The notes: generated by a model from the letters alone, not told the origin. Shown: positions 43,207 through 53,638, counted from the first letter of the stretch. The stretch is DNA of 64,000 bases from Collinsella sp. 4_8_47FAA (GCF_000763055.1 NZ_KN214139.1:35670-99669), one strand, 5' to 3'. Program-made: numbers and translations.

Positions 43207-44163
43207 CTACACCGTCCTGATGCGCGGGTTGATGAGCAGGTAGAGCATGTCAACCACGATGTTGATGATGATGAAGGCAAGAGCAACGACGATAACGACG
43301 CCCTGAACCAGGTTCGCCTCGTTGCCCTGAACGCCCTGCAGAATCGCGGTGCCCATGCCGGGGAGGTTGAAGATAACCTCGATGACGACGGCGCCGCCCA
43401 TGAGGTAACCGATCTTAAGACCGAGGGTGGTGACCGGGGTAATCAGCGCATTGCGAAGAACGTTGATGCCGACGACGACCTTCTCGGGAACGCCGGCGCC
43501 GCGAGCCATACGGACATAGTCCTTGTCGAGCTCCTCGACCATGGCGGTACGCACGATACGAGTCATCTGGCCCGTCAGCGGAAATGCCAAGGCGATAGCG
43601 GGCATGATCATACGTCCCAGATAGCCAACCGGATTCGTGGTGAAGTGAGGCAGAGCACCCGATGCCGGGAGCACCTTAAGGTAGGAAGAGAACAGCAGGA
43701 TCAACAGAACGGCAAGCCAGAACGACGGGGTTGCCAAGCCGGCGATGGAAAAGACGCGGATCACTTGGTCCGGCCATTTGTCGCGATACAGTGCCGCGAT
43801 GACGCCGAGCAAAAACGAAACGACCGCACCGATGGCAAGGCCGATGAAGGTCAGCTGCATCGTGACGGGCAGGGCCGTGGAGATGCGCTTGGCAACGGAG
43901 TTGCGAGCAGCACCATAGGTGCCCATGTCGCCATGGATCAAATCGCCCATATAGCGCACGTAGCGCACGGGCCAGGGGTCGTCCAGACCATACTTCTCAT
44001 GGTACTCGGCAACCGCCTCGGGCGAGGCACCGTCACCCAACGCCGTGTAGGCGGGGTCGGTCTTGGAGAACGACATAAGGAAGAACACCAGGACGGTGAC
44101 GCCCAATGCCATGATCGGCAGCGCCACAAGACGCCTTCCAATCAAACGTAGCAAGTTGTTCAC
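43207..44163 (-). CDS. ABC transporter permease, DppB type (sialic-acid operon)
   Basis: The 318-residue permease begins NNLLRLIGRRLVALPIMALG, the usual first helix. The docking segment is DYVRMARGAGVPEKVVVGI. The GTG at 44163 has GGGGAG 5 bases upstream and gives the family start; a TTG further upstream has none. It partners the permease half of the next gene's fusion product. A hairpin separates it from the binding-protein gene. Confidence 0.9.
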   Translation of the reverse strand: MNNLLRLIGRRLVALPIMALGVTVLVFFLMSFSKTDPAYTALGDGASPEAVAEYHEKYGLDDPWPVRYVRYMGDLIHGDMGTYGAARNSVAKRISTALPVTMQLTFIGLAIGAVVSFLLGVIAALYRDKWPDQVIRVFSIAGLATPSFWLAVLLILLFSSYLKVLPASGALPHFTTNPVGYLGRMIMPAIALAFPLTGQMTRIVRTAMVEELDKDYVRMARGAGVPEKVVVGINVLRNALITPVTTLGLKIGYLMGGAVVIEVIFNLPGMGTAILQGVQGNEANLVQGVVIVVALAFIIINIVVDMLYLLINPRIRTV

Positions 44164-44225
44164 GTTCTCTCCCCTTTCTTTTGTCGGTAGGACCAACTGG
44201 TATATGAGTACGGATACTCATTACA

Positions 44226-44257
44226 AGACCCGAGCGACATTGTTGCCGCCCGGGTCT
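44226..44257 (-). terminator. Hairpin between the binding-protein and permease genes
   Basis: AGACCCG pairs with CGGGTCT, extended by GC-rich partial pairs, with a short T-rich end on the minus strand. It stands in the same position as the hairpin after oppA in the other operon. Confidence 0.7.
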
Positions 44258-44320
44258 TTGTTTCAACTATGAGGATACGGTCCCAACGACCGACATCCTG
44301 CATACAGACTCAAGCGAGTC

Positions 44321-45934
44321 TTACGCCTTGACGGTCGCAACGCCCCTGAAGGACATGCTCGTCGTGCCGATGCCCTTGAAGCCATCGAGGGCCTCGCCGT
44401 TGGGCGCAGTGGACGGATCGTCCCAGGAAGCGGAGACGGTCTTGACGTGGACAACGGGGTACAGAACGGCGTTGTCGGCAATGATGTCGAAGCACTCGTT
44501 CCACTTCTTCTGCTGCTCGTCGCCCTCGGCGGCAAGAGCCTCGTCCATGAGACCGTGGAGCTTCTGCCACTCAGCGGACTCCTTCCACGGGCAACGGGTC
44601 TGCATCCAGACGTTGTCGCCGTACCACCAGTTGAGCAGCAGGTCGGGATCAGCGCCGAAGCAGGAAGGATCGCCAGGGGCAAGGAGGATATCGTAGGCCT
44701 CGCCGCCGTCAATGGCAGCGTAGGTAGCCGGCGAGGTATCGGTCTGGATGGTCACATCGAAGCCGAGAGCGTCGAGGTCGTTCTTGACCTGGGCGGCCAT
44801 GCCCTTAATCTGCTCGTTGTCGGTGGTGCGCAGGGTGATGGCACCCGGGGTGATGCCAGACTCCTCGATGAGCTTCTTAGCCTTCTTGGCGTCAGTCTTG
44901 TACACCGTGGAAGCCTCATGATAGTTGGTGAAGCTCTTGGGCAGGTAGCAGCTGGCAGCGGTGGCAAGGCCGGCGAAGGTGTTGCTGACCATCTTCTCGG
45001 TGTCGAGCGCATACATGACGGCCTGACGGACCTTGACGTTGTTCCAAGGCTCCTTGGCGACGTTGAACATGATGAAGCGGGTGCCGAAACCCTGAACGTT
45101 ATCGATCTTGCAGCCGGCGCTCTCGAGCTGGTCGACGGCGTCAGCGGTAACGAGCTCCATAACGAGCGTGGAGCCCTCCTGCTGAGCGGTAACGCGAGCG
45201 GTGGGGTCGGTCAGGATGCTGTACTGGATCTTCTTATCCTCGGCAGCATACTCACCGTTGTACTCGGGGTTGGGAACCAGGGTGATCTCGGTATCGGAGA
45301 TAGAGTCGTACATCCAGGGGCCGGAGCCGATCGGCTGCTTGGCGCGATCTTCCTCGGTCTGAGTGGCCGGGGTAACGCGGACGATGGCCAGACGATCCTT
45401 GAGCAGGGAGAAGTTGGGGACCTTGGTCTTGACCGTCACGGTACTGGCGTCCTTGGCCTCGATGGACTCGAAGGGCTGGAAGAACGGAGCATAGGTAGCG
45501 GAAGCGGCGCAAGCGGTGTAGGAGGCGACGACATCGTCAGCGGTGACCTCGGTGCCATCGGAGAACTTGGCGCCCTTGCGGATGGTGACCTCGAAAGTGG
45601 TGTCGTCCACAGACTTGGGATCGTCGGTGGCGAGCTCGTTGAAGGTGCTGTAGTCGTGGTAATCGATGCCGTAGAGGCCCTCGACGACGTGCCAGTTAGC
45701 ACCCAGGCCCACAGCAGAGCCGGTGCTGGCGGGATCGAAGCTGGACGGAGCGTAAGCGGAACCAGCGGTGATCACGCCGCCGCCACGGTTGGCGGAATCG
45801 GTGGAACCGGAAGCGGAACCCTCGTCGCTAGAGCTGCCACCGCAGCCGGTGAGACCAAGCCCTGCGACAGCAGCGACGCTGCCGGTGAGGCCGAGGAACG
45901 AACGCCTGGACATACCCTTGTTGATGATGGCCAT
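44321..45934 (-). CDS. Solute-binding lipoprotein (SBP family 5), probable sialic-acid binder
   Basis: The 537-residue binding protein starts with a twin-arginine lipoprotein signal (SRRSFLGLTG, lipobox LTGC near residue 31). A Ser/Gly/Asp-rich linker comes next, and the SBP-5 signature region follows (TFEVTIRKGAKFSDGTEVTADDV). The ATG at 45934 has AGGAG 5 bases upstream. It is first in a nine-gene run ending in nanE. Specificity for sialic acid is inferred from this context and from known Sat-type transporters; the sequence alone says only peptide/nickel-type SBP. Confidence 0.85.
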   Translation of the reverse strand: MAIINKGMSRRSFLGLTGSVAAVAGLGLTGCGGSSSDEGSASGSTDSANRGGGVITAGSAYAPSSFDPASTGSAVGLGANWHVVEGLYGIDYHDYSTFNELATDDPKSVDDTTFEVTIRKGAKFSDGTEVTADDVVASYTACAASATYAPFFQPFESIEAKDASTVTVKTKVPNFSLLKDRLAIVRVTPATQTEEDRAKQPIGSGPWMYDSISDTEITLVPNPEYNGEYAAEDKKIQYSILTDPTARVTAQQEGSTLVMELVTADAVDQLESAGCKIDNVQGFGTRFIMFNVAKEPWNNVKVRQAVMYALDTEKMVSNTFAGLATAASCYLPKSFTNYHEASTVYKTDAKKAKKLIEESGITPGAITLRTTDNEQIKGMAAQVKNDLDALGFDVTIQTDTSPATYAAIDGGEAYDILLAPGDPSCFGADPDLLLNWWYGDNVWMQTRCPWKESAEWQKLHGLMDEALAAEGDEQQKKWNECFDIIADNAVLYPVVHVKTVSASWDDPSTAPNGEALDGFKGIGTTSMSFRGVATVKA

Positions 45935-46052
45935 GTCTTCTCCTATCAATAGAGAATCTTACTCGGGAGCACCTAGACTTGCCCCCGCGCAACTTGCGGA
46001 CGATATATACCTTACCTACCGACGAACCCAACTGAGGTGCCGCGCTCGGCGA

Positions 46053-46135
46053 CCGATACATACATCCGCTTGAACGGTATTTACTACCGTTCACCGAATT
46101 CGTTGACAAACGATTCGCCAGACAGTATGTATCGG
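46053..46135 (-). promoter_or_regulatory. Three-way-junction leader structure of the sialic-acid operon
   Basis: An 11-bp perfect closing stem (46053-46063 with 46125-46135, CCGATACATAC) encloses two hairpins. One is an 8-bp perfect stem, GAACGGTA with TACCGTTC (46072-46092). The other is an 8-bp stem with one bulge, GAATTCGTT with AACGATTC (46096-46116). The single-stranded joints are 8, 3 and 8 bases. It lies between the predicted transcription start and the ATG, 118 bases from the start codon. No known riboswitch family is recognised. Confidence 0.55.
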
Positions 46136-46169
46136 CGAGGTGAGATATCAGTCTTCGTCAACCCGCAGG

Positions 46170-46207
46170 ATAGCAGGGTTGTTCACCATGACTAGTCAAA
46201 CGTTTTA
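46170..46207 (-). promoter_or_regulatory. Sialic-acid operon promoter with LacI-type operator
   Basis: TTGACT (46194-46199) and TGCTAT (46170-46175) are 18 bases apart. TAAAACGTTTGA (46196-46207, minus strand) overlaps the -35 and differs by one base from the TAAAACGTTTTA palindrome before gap. CAACCC/GGGTTG flanks the -10. The rest of the 365-bp gap 45935-46299 holds the leader structure and no ORF I support. Confidence 0.55.
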
Positions 46208-46299
46208 GCGTTAATAAAACCCGAAACCAGCAGGCAATCATGGCGAAATAAATGGTTGAAAATCACGCAATCATGTATATCAGTAGTTTAGGCTCGTGT

Positions 46300-48246
46300 T
46301 TAGCTATCGGAATGGCCAGCCGCCGCCTCGGCGCGCTCGGCATTCCACGCAACGAGCGCCTCGTGGACTGCTTTGGCGACATCGGCCGGAACGCCTCGAA
46401 CTTCCGCAATCTCCTGCTCGCTTGCCGCGCGCAAGCGCTTCATCGAGCCAAAATGGCGCATGATGGCACGTTTTCTAGTGGGTCCCACGCCCGGAACGTC
46501 GTCAAGCACCGAAACCGTCATAGCCTTATCGCGCAACTCGCGGTGGAACGTAATCGCAAATCGGTGGGATTCATCGCGAACCTGCTTGATCAGGTAAAGC
46601 GAAGCGGAGCCGGTCGGCAGCACGACGGGAGTCTCGTCCCACGGCACGAAAACCTCCTCATCGGCCTTTGCCAAGCCACAAACTGGTATATCGAGGCCGA
46701 GCGCCTCAAGTTGCTTAATTGCAGCGGTCAATTGCGGCTTGCCGCCATCGACAACGAGCAAATCGGGGCGCGAGCCAAAGCGCTCGTCCGCCATGCGCTC
46801 GGGAGCATAGCGACGCCCCAGAACCTCGGACATCGATACGAAGTCGTTCGCCTCGTCCAATTCGGCCTGAATTTTAAAACGACGGTACTGGCTCTTGTCA
46901 GCGCGCCCGTTGGTAAACACCACCATCGAGGCGACGGTAAAGGTTCCGTGCAGCGTCGAGATATCGAAGCACTCGATACGCATCGGCGGCGCCGGCAGCG
47001 CCAGCGCGCTTTCGAGCTCCAAGAGCGCTTGATTGGTGCGGTCGTCAGCGTACCCCGTTCGCATCATGTAGCGCATGAGGGCATGGCGCGCATTTTTGGA
47101 TGCCATATCGAGCAAACGGTGCTTTTCGCCACGCTGCGGCCTATGGAGATGGCAGGAACGCTCGCGCTTGCCTGCAAGCCACTCCCCCAGCGCCTCCGCA
47201 TCCTCAAGCTCGACAGAGAGGTTTATCTCAGCTGGAATATCAGCCGTCTCGTCGTAATAGCGCTTAAGAAAGCCCGACTGGAGCTCTTCCTCGTCAACAT
47301 CAAGACCCTTGTCGAGAATGAACTCGCAGGTGCGAACTGTTCGGCCCTCACGCACGACAAAGACGCAAGCGGCAGAGATGGTCTCCTCGCGGTAGAAACC
47401 GATGACATCGATATCGACACTGGAGGGAAAAACGACTTGCTGACGGTCGTCCAGACCCCTGATGACCTCCAAACGACGCTTGACGCGTGCCGCGCGCTCA
47501 AAATCGAGTGCCTCGGCGGCATCCGCCATCTCGGAAGTCAGCTCGTCGACGACATCCTTGCGATGGCCCGACAAAAAGCGCTCGACGCGCTTGACGTTCT
47601 TGGCATAGTCTGCCGGGGAAATCGCGCCGACACACGCACCCGGGCCGCGCCCGACATGGTAGTCAAAGCAGGGGCGCCCGTTTTGCGCGCAAATCATATT
47701 GACGATGTCTTCCTCGCCCTTGTGGGACTCGATGATACGGCGACAACGACGCCACTCCGCACAGGATGCAGAGCAGATGGGGATAACCTTGCGCAGCGTA
47801 TCTATCGTCTCACGTGCCGCACGGCTATCGGTATAGGGTCCAAAATAGCGCGTTCCCGGCTTATGACGCTCACGCGTGTATTTGATAGCGGGATACAGGT
47901 CGCCCTTTGTAATGGCGATAAAGGGGTAGCTCTTGTCATCCTTGAGGTCGACGTTAAAGTACGGATGGTACTGGCCGATCAGGTTGCGCTCGAGTACAAG
48001 CGCCTCATGCTCGGTTTCGACAACGATGTAGTCAAAGCTCGCCACCAGCTGCATCATCAGCGGGATCTTTTGACGCTCATCCTGCAGCGTCACGTACTGG
48101 CGCATACGGGAACGCAGGTTTTTCGCCTTGCCAACGTAGATGACATCGCCCTTGGCATCCTTCCAAAGGTAGCATCCGGGCTGCGTGGGAACGCGCGAAA
48201 CCTGCTCGGCGAGTGTTGGAATGTTGTCGTGACCGGCCACACGCAC
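46300..48246 (-). CDS. uvrC: Excinuclease ABC subunit C
   Basis: The 648-residue protein makes both incisions in nucleotide excision repair. It has the N-terminal GIY-YIG nuclease (PTQPGCYLWKDAKGDVIYVGKAKNLRSR) and a Cys cluster near residues 145-175. A UVR motif with the UvrB-binding helix lies near 210-245. The C-terminal RNase H-like nuclease holds IECFDISTLHGTFTVASMVVF and LLVVDGGKPQL, and helix-hairpin-helix repeats end the protein (VPGVGPTRKRAIMRHFGS). The GTG at 48246 directly follows the murJ stop codon. Confidence 0.96.
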   Translation of the reverse strand: MRVAGHDNIPTLAEQVSRVPTQPGCYLWKDAKGDVIYVGKAKNLRSRMRQYVTLQDERQKIPLMMQLVASFDYIVVETEHEALVLERNLIGQYHPYFNVDLKDDKSYPFIAITKGDLYPAIKYTRERHKPGTRYFGPYTDSRAARETIDTLRKVIPICSASCAEWRRCRRIIESHKGEEDIVNMICAQNGRPCFDYHVGRGPGACVGAISPADYAKNVKRVERFLSGHRKDVVDELTSEMADAAEALDFERAARVKRRLEVIRGLDDRQQVVFPSSVDIDVIGFYREETISAACVFVVREGRTVRTCEFILDKGLDVDEEELQSGFLKRYYDETADIPAEINLSVELEDAEALGEWLAGKRERSCHLHRPQRGEKHRLLDMASKNARHALMRYMMRTGYADDRTNQALLELESALALPAPPMRIECFDISTLHGTFTVASMVVFTNGRADKSQYRRFKIQAELDEANDFVSMSEVLGRRYAPERMADERFGSRPDLLVVDGGKPQLTAAIKQLEALGLDIPVCGLAKADEEVFVPWDETPVVLPTGSASLYLIKQVRDESHRFAITFHRELRDKAMTVSVLDDVPGVGPTRKRAIMRHFGSMKRLRAASEQEIAEVRGVPADVAKAVHEALVAWNAERAEAAAGHSDS

Positions 48247-49929
48247 CTACTTGCGACGAAGCAGCGCCGAGACCTCGGGCATCTTAAGGACGACGGCAAG
48301 GCCAAAGGTAACAGCAAGCGAGACGACACCGGCAACGCAAACGTAGCCAAGAGTAAACAGAATCGAGCCGCCAAGTGCGCCGACAAAGTGCTCAAGCGCC
48401 CACATAACGCCGGCGCCTGTGGCAGCACCCAGGCCACCGAGCAAAAGGCCAAAGAAACCGCCATGCAGGATAGATTTGACCTGAAGACCACGCAGACGAC
48501 GACGCAGCCACCACAGCGAACAACCGACCAAGATCACGTAGTCGACGACATACGAAAGCGCGATTGCCGGCATACCGAAGCCCAGCACAACGCCAAACAG
48601 CAGAACCGAGCCGGCCTGGCCGATGGCGGAATACAGGCAATAGCGGCTATAGGGCTTCATGTCGAGCAAGGCAGAGAAGCTCTTCTGCATCAACACGACC
48701 ACGCCGTAGAGCGGCAGCGAGAACGCCAGGTAGACAAGGAACTCGGACACCAGCGCCACGCCGGACTCATCAAACTTGCCGGCACAGTAAATCATGTTGA
48801 GCGGACGCGCGAAGACAATCAGGTACAGCGCGAACGGAATCAGGAAGAACAGCATCTGGGCGACGCCACGCGAAATGCCCGTGCGAACGCTGTCGTAATC
48901 CTTCTCCTGTGCGTCGTGAGAGAGCTCGGTATAGAGCGCCGTCGAAAGCGAGGCGGCAATCAGCGCGTAGGGCAGCGTGTACCACAGGCGCGCATAGGCG
49001 ATGACAGAAGGACCGGTCTCGGGCTGGACCACCAGCGCGGCAGCGTTGGTGATAGAAGTCGAGACAAACATGCACACCGTGGCGAGCAGCGTCGGGATAC
49101 CGAGCGCAATCGTCTGGCGCAGCGCGGGGTCCTTAAAGTCGATATGGATATGGGGATGCACGCCGTGCTTGCCAAGCGCGGGGATCTGACATGCCATCTG
49201 AACAAAGACACCGAGGGTCGTACCGGCCGCAATTAAGATGATGCCGGCACGTTCGCCAAACTGTGCGGACACGGGCGCAAAACCCATAAAGCTCGCAATG
49301 ACGATCACATTGTTGAGGACCGGGGCAAACGTCGACCAGAAGTAGTCGCGGTGTGCGTTGAGAACGCCCGAAAACACCGAGCCCAAACCATAGAACAGAA
49401 TCTGGATGGCAAAGAAACGGAACATGAACGCAGCGGTATCCATGCTGCCGCCGTCACCCGAAAGGAACGATTGCGTCCAGATAAAGCCCGGGGCGAACAC
49501 GGTCCCCAGCAACGAAATGCCACCCAGCACCAAAAGCAGAATGCCGAGCAGGTTGCCCACGTACTCGTTCGAGGCCTCGCGACCCTGCTCACGCCTCACG
49601 CCCATGTACACGGGCAAAAACGCCGTCACGAGCATGCCGCCCATCACGAGTTCGTAGAGCATATTGGGCAGGTTGTTGGCGACCTGATAGGAGGACGAGA
49701 GTAGCGACATGCCGATAGCGGCCGCCATTGCCCACGTGCGGATAAAACCGGTAACGCGAGACACGATGGTCAGGATGGTCATAAGCCCAGCGGAACGACC
49801 AACCGTGGAGTAGTCCGACGAGCCCATGTCGTCAGTGTCATCTCGCGACGAAGGAGCTTCGGATGAGGGTGTCTGAGGCGCAGATTCTTTTGCAAAATGA
49901 GCTCCGCGCTTCAATTCTTCCTGCGGCAT
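48247..49929 (-). CDS. murJ: Lipid II flippase MurJ
   Basis: MurJ moves lipid II across the membrane for peptidoglycan assembly. The 560-residue protein begins with about 45 cytoplasmic residues. About 14 membrane helices of the MATE/MVF fold follow, with the family segments TILTIVSRVTGFIRTWAMA and NLPNMLYELVMGGMLVTAFLPVY. The ATG at 49929 lies 3 bases after the ybaK stop. In actinobacteria MurJ often carries extra cytoplasmic domains; none is present here. Confidence 0.94.
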   Translation of the reverse strand: MPQEELKRGAHFAKESAPQTPSSEAPSSRDDTDDMGSSDYSTVGRSAGLMTILTIVSRVTGFIRTWAMAAAIGMSLLSSSYQVANNLPNMLYELVMGGMLVTAFLPVYMGVRREQGREASNEYVGNLLGILLLVLGGISLLGTVFAPGFIWTQSFLSGDGGSMDTAAFMFRFFAIQILFYGLGSVFSGVLNAHRDYFWSTFAPVLNNVIVIASFMGFAPVSAQFGERAGIILIAAGTTLGVFVQMACQIPALGKHGVHPHIHIDFKDPALRQTIALGIPTLLATVCMFVSTSITNAAALVVQPETGPSVIAYARLWYTLPYALIAASLSTALYTELSHDAQEKDYDSVRTGISRGVAQMLFFLIPFALYLIVFARPLNMIYCAGKFDESGVALVSEFLVYLAFSLPLYGVVVLMQKSFSALLDMKPYSRYCLYSAIGQAGSVLLFGVVLGFGMPAIALSYVVDYVILVGCSLWWLRRRLRGLQVKSILHGGFFGLLLGGLGAATGAGVMWALEHFVGALGGSILFTLGYVCVAGVVSLAVTFGLAVVLKMPEVSALLRRK

Positions 49930-49932
49930 CGC

Positions 49933-50433
49933 TCAGTCCTCTCTCGTAATCGCGGCAACCGTCGCCCCGCAAAATGCAATTAAATCATCGGGTGCAAGCT
50001 CGAGCTGATAACCACGCTTGCCTCCCGAAATAAAAATGGTATCCCAAAGGACACACGTCTCATCAATGAGCGTCCGGTAGCGTTTTTTCATACCGACCGG
50101 GCTGCAGCCGCCGCGAACGTAGCCAGTCGCCGCAAGCAAATCCTTCACATGCATCATGGCCAAGGACTTTTCCCCCGCGGCACGCGCGGCGGACTTTAAA
50201 TCGAGCTCGTCGGCAACAGGGATGCAGCACACGACATAGTCGTTGGACGGCGTCACACAGACCAAAGTCTTAAATCCTTGACCGGGCTCCTCGCCAAGCT
50301 GCTCCGAAATCGCGACCCCCAGGCCCACCGACTCATCACCATCGTCTTCGTACGTATGTAGAACATAGGAAATGCCGGCACTTTCCAGCTCGCGCATCGC
50401 ATTGGTTTTTGGCGTCTTTACAGCCTTTGCCAT
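49933..50433 (-). CDS. ybaK: YbaK/EbsC-type Cys-tRNA(Pro) deacylase
   Basis: The 166-residue protein is of the YbaK group, which removes cysteine wrongly attached to tRNA-Pro. The conserved active-site Lys is in QGFKTLVCV, and the family motif GYVRGGCSPVGMKKRY lies near residue 105. The ATG at 50433 has AAAGGA 6 bases upstream. It is first in a tight run ybaK-murJ-uvrC, with gaps of 3 and 0 bases. Confidence 0.92.
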   Translation of the reverse strand: MAKAVKTPKTNAMRELESAGISYVLHTYEDDGDESVGLGVAISEQLGEEPGQGFKTLVCVTPSNDYVVCCIPVADELDLKSAARAAGEKSLAMMHVKDLLAATGYVRGGCSPVGMKKRYRTLIDETCVLWDTIFISGGKRGYQLELAPDDLIAFCGATVAAITRED

Positions 50434-50565
50434 GACATATCCTTTCCCTCGCATTCGGACGCAAGGATTAAGTATATGTCCAATTCGGCTGCATACGTCA
50501 CTTCGGCACAGCAAGCGCCATCGAATCACAAGGAGTCGATGGCGCCCATAAACTGAATCGTCTAT

Positions 50566-53445
50566 TTATTGAGCATCAAGTTGAGCCTGACGCTCCCGGT
50601 CACGCCTGAGCAACGGCGCCAAAAACTTGCCCGTATAACTCTGTGGACAGTCCGCAACCTGCTCCGGTGTGCCCGAAACCACGACGGTTCCGCCGCCGTT
50701 ACCGCCTTCGGGACCCATATCGATCAGGCGGTCGGCAACCTTGATGACATCAAGGTTGTGCTCAATCACCAGCACCGTGTTGCCCGCATCGACCAAGCGC
50801 TGCAGCACATCGAGCAGCTGGCGGACGTCCTCAAAATGAAGGCCGGTCGTCGGCTCGTCCAAAATATAGAACGTCTTGCCCGTCTGGCGTCGATGAAGCT
50901 CCTTGGCGAGCTTCACACGCTGCGCCTCGCCGCCCGAGAGCGTCGTGGCGGGCTGGCCCAGGCTCACGTAGCCTAAGCCTACATCGTACAGCGTCTGGAG
51001 CTTGCGCTTAATCTGCGGGATATTCCCAAAGAAGGCCAGCGCCTCGGTGACGCTCATGTCGAGCACGTCCGAGATGGTCTTGCCACGGTAGGTGACCTCG
51101 AGTGTCTCGCGGTTGTAGCGTTTACCGCCGCAAACTTCGCAGGGAACGTAGATATCGGGAAGGAAGTGCATCTCGATCTTCATCTGCCCGTCGCCCTTGC
51201 ACGCCTCACAGCGCCCGCCACTCACATTAAAGGAGAAACGACCCGGCGAGTAGCCGCGCGCCTTCGACTCCGGCGTACTCGCAAACAGCGCGCGAAGATC
51301 ATCCCACAGGCCGATATAGGTAGCAGGGTTGGAACGCGGCGTGCGGCCAATCGGCGACTGGTCGATATCGATAACCTTATCGATACACTCGATGCCCTCG
51401 ATTTTCTTATACGGACCCACGGGGCGCGTCGAGCGGTGAATGGCATTCGTAAGGGCAGGCGCAATGGTGTCGGTAACCAGGGAGCTCTTGCCCGATCCCG
51501 ACACGCCGGTAACAACCGTAAGCGTACCAAACTCGATCTTGGCGGTAACGTTTTTGAGGTTGTTGGCTCGAGCGCCCGTAATTTTAAGGCAGCCGCGACC
51601 GGGCTTGCGCCGTTCATCAGGCACCCGGATCATTCGTTTGCCGGTCAGATAAGCGCCCGTCATCGACTCAGGACACGCCATGATATCGGCAGGCGTTCCC
51701 GCCGCGACTACGTGCCCGCCGTTGACACCGGCGCCGGGCCCCATGTCGATCACGTAGTCGGCGGCACGGATTGTATCCTCGTCGTGTTCGACAACGATAA
51801 CGGTATTGCCGATATCGCGCAGGCGCTCGAGCGTCTTGATCAGGCGCTCGTTGTCACGCTGATGAAGACCGATCGAGGGCTCGTCCAGAATATAGAGCAC
51901 GCCCATGAGACCCGCGCCGATCTGCGTTGCCAAGCGAATACGCTGTGCCTCGCCACCGGAAAGCGTCGCCGAGGCGCGATCGAGTGTCAGATAGTCGAGT
52001 CCAACATCGACCAGAAAACGCAGGCGCTCCAGAATTTCCTTGACGATACGGCCGCCGATAAACTGTTGGCGCTCGGTGAGTTCCAGGCCCTCAAAAAACT
52101 CGAGCGATTCACGGCACGACAGGCAACAAACTTCGTAAATGGACTTGCCGCCCACGGTGACGGCGAGCATCTCAGGGCGCAAACGAGCGCCGTGGCAGCT
52201 CGAGCACGGTTCCTCGCGAATGTACTTCTCCAGGCGCGTCTTGGTGTTCTCGTTCGTCGTCTCGGTATAGCGTTCGTACAGGATGTTGCGAACGCCCGAA
52301 AACTTGGTATCCCACTGGCTGCGACGTCCGTCGAGCTTTTGGTAGTCGACCGAGATCTTCGTATCGCCCAGGCCATCCAAGAATGCACGACGCACGCGAG
52401 GGGGCAAGTCCTCCCACGGCGTATCGGCGCTCACCTTAAAGTGTTTGCAGACCGCAGCAAAAATCTGCGGATAGTAGTTCGAATTGCCAAACAGGCTACC
52501 AAAGACTCCGTCGGCAATGGACTTCGAGGGATCCTCAATCAGCGCCTCGGCATCAACGGTTTTCTTAAAGCCCAGGCCGTCGCACTCAGGACATGCGCCA
52601 TAGGGAGCGTTGAACGAAAAATCACGCGGCTGAAGATCGTCAATGGAGTGTCCATGCTCCGGGCACGCCAAGGCCAACGAATACTCCAGAAGCTCGCCCT
52701 CGGTCCCCTCGGGAGCATCACGATCGGGCAGCATGTACACGTTTACATTGCCGTGAGCCAGCGCGGTCGCCTGCTCAACAGACTCGGCGATACGGCCAAG
52801 AGAGTTCTCACGGATCACGATGCGATCGACCACGACCTCGATATCGTGCTTGAACTTCTTGTCCAGATCGATCGGGTCGTCGAGCGAGCGCACTTCACCG
52901 TCGACACGCACGCGGCTAAAGCCCTCGGCGCGAAGATCCTCAAACAGTTTGGTGTACTCGCCTTTTCGCCCGCGCACCACCGGCGCCAGCACAAACGCGC
53001 GGCGGCCCTCCCCCGCCGCCAAGACCTTGTCGGCAACCTGGTCGGTCGTCTGGCGCTCAATGACGCGGCCGCATTCGGGACAGTGCGGGGTGCCCACACG
53101 GGCGAACAGCAGGCGCAGATAGTCATAAATCTCGGTTACGGTGCCAACCGTCGAGCGAGGGTTTTTAGACGTCGTCTTTTGGTCGATCGACACCGCCGGC
53201 GAAAGGCCGTCGATTGAATCCAAGTCGGGCTTGTCCATCTGGCCCAAGAACTGGCGCGCATAGCTCGAAAGACTCTCGACGTATCGACGCTGGCCCTCGG
53301 CATAGATAGTGTCAAATGCCAGCGAACTCTTGCCCGAGCCAGAAAGACCGGTAATGACCACGAGTTGGTCACGCGGAATGGAAACATCGATATCACGGAG
53401 GTTGTGCTCACGAGCGCCGCGAATAACGATAGAAGAATCAGACAT
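50566..53445 (-). CDS. uvrA: Excinuclease ABC subunit A
   Basis: The 959-residue damage-recognition ATPase has two ABC modules. The first has [13 protein letters not shown] near residue 33 and the signature [15 protein letters not shown]. The second has [14 protein letters not shown] near 640 and [16 protein letters not shown]. Zinc modules are CPECG near 105, CPEHG-x-CPECDG near 250-280, CSSCHG near 405, and [16 protein letters not shown] near 735. The ATG at 53445 has AAGGAG 6 bases upstream; a longer frame is not conserved. It is transcribed towards ybaK with a 132-base gap. Confidence 0.97.
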   Translation of the reverse strand: MSDSSIVIRGAREHNLRDIDVSIPRDQLVVITGLSGSGKSSLAFDTIYAEGQRRYVESLSSYARQFLGQMDKPDLDSIDGLSPAVSIDQKTTSKNPRSTVGTVTEIYDYLRLLFARVGTPHCPECGRVIERQTTDQVADKVLAAGEGRRAFVLAPVVRGRKGEYTKLFEDLRAEGFSRVRVDGEVRSLDDPIDLDKKFKHDIEVVVDRIVIRENSLGRIAESVEQATALAHGNVNVYMLPDRDAPEGTEGELLEYSLALACPEHGHSIDDLQPRDFSFNAPYGACPECDGLGFKKTVDAEALIEDPSKSIADGVFGSLFGNSNYYPQIFAAVCKHFKVSADTPWEDLPPRVRRAFLDGLGDTKISVDYQKLDGRRSQWDTKFSGVRNILYERYTETTNENTKTRLEKYIREEPCSSCHGARLRPEMLAVTVGGKSIYEVCCLSCRESLEFFEGLELTERQQFIGGRIVKEILERLRFLVDVGLDYLTLDRASATLSGGEAQRIRLATQIGAGLMGVLYILDEPSIGLHQRDNERLIKTLERLRDIGNTVIVVEHDEDTIRAADYVIDMGPGAGVNGGHVVAAGTPADIMACPESMTGAYLTGKRMIRVPDERRKPGRGCLKITGARANNLKNVTAKIEFGTLTVVTGVSGSGKSSLVTDTIAPALTNAIHRSTRPVGPYKKIEGIECIDKVIDIDQSPIGRTPRSNPATYIGLWDDLRALFASTPESKARGYSPGRFSFNVSGGRCEACKGDGQMKIEMHFLPDIYVPCEVCGGKRYNRETLEVTYRGKTISDVLDMSVTEALAFFGNIPQIKRKLQTLYDVGLGYVSLGQPATTLSGGEAQRVKLAKELHRRQTGKTFYILDEPTTGLHFEDVRQLLDVLQRLVDAGNTVLVIEHNLDVIKVADRLIDMGPEGGNGGGTVVVSGTPEQVADCPQSYTGKFLAPLLRRDRERQAQLDAQ

Positions 53446-53638
53446 GGAAGCTCCTTGCCTCCTATTGCATCGAATCATACTGTCGATGAGTTTAGCGCAC
53501 TCGACGTGCACAGATGTTCGTAATACAAGATTCGCAGACCTTTAGCTTTGCGTATCGGGCGCTTTGTTTCTCGAAATGCCGTGGAAAGGTTACAGTAATC
53601 TAATACTGAACTTAATTTGCCGTAACAGAGGAACGTCC

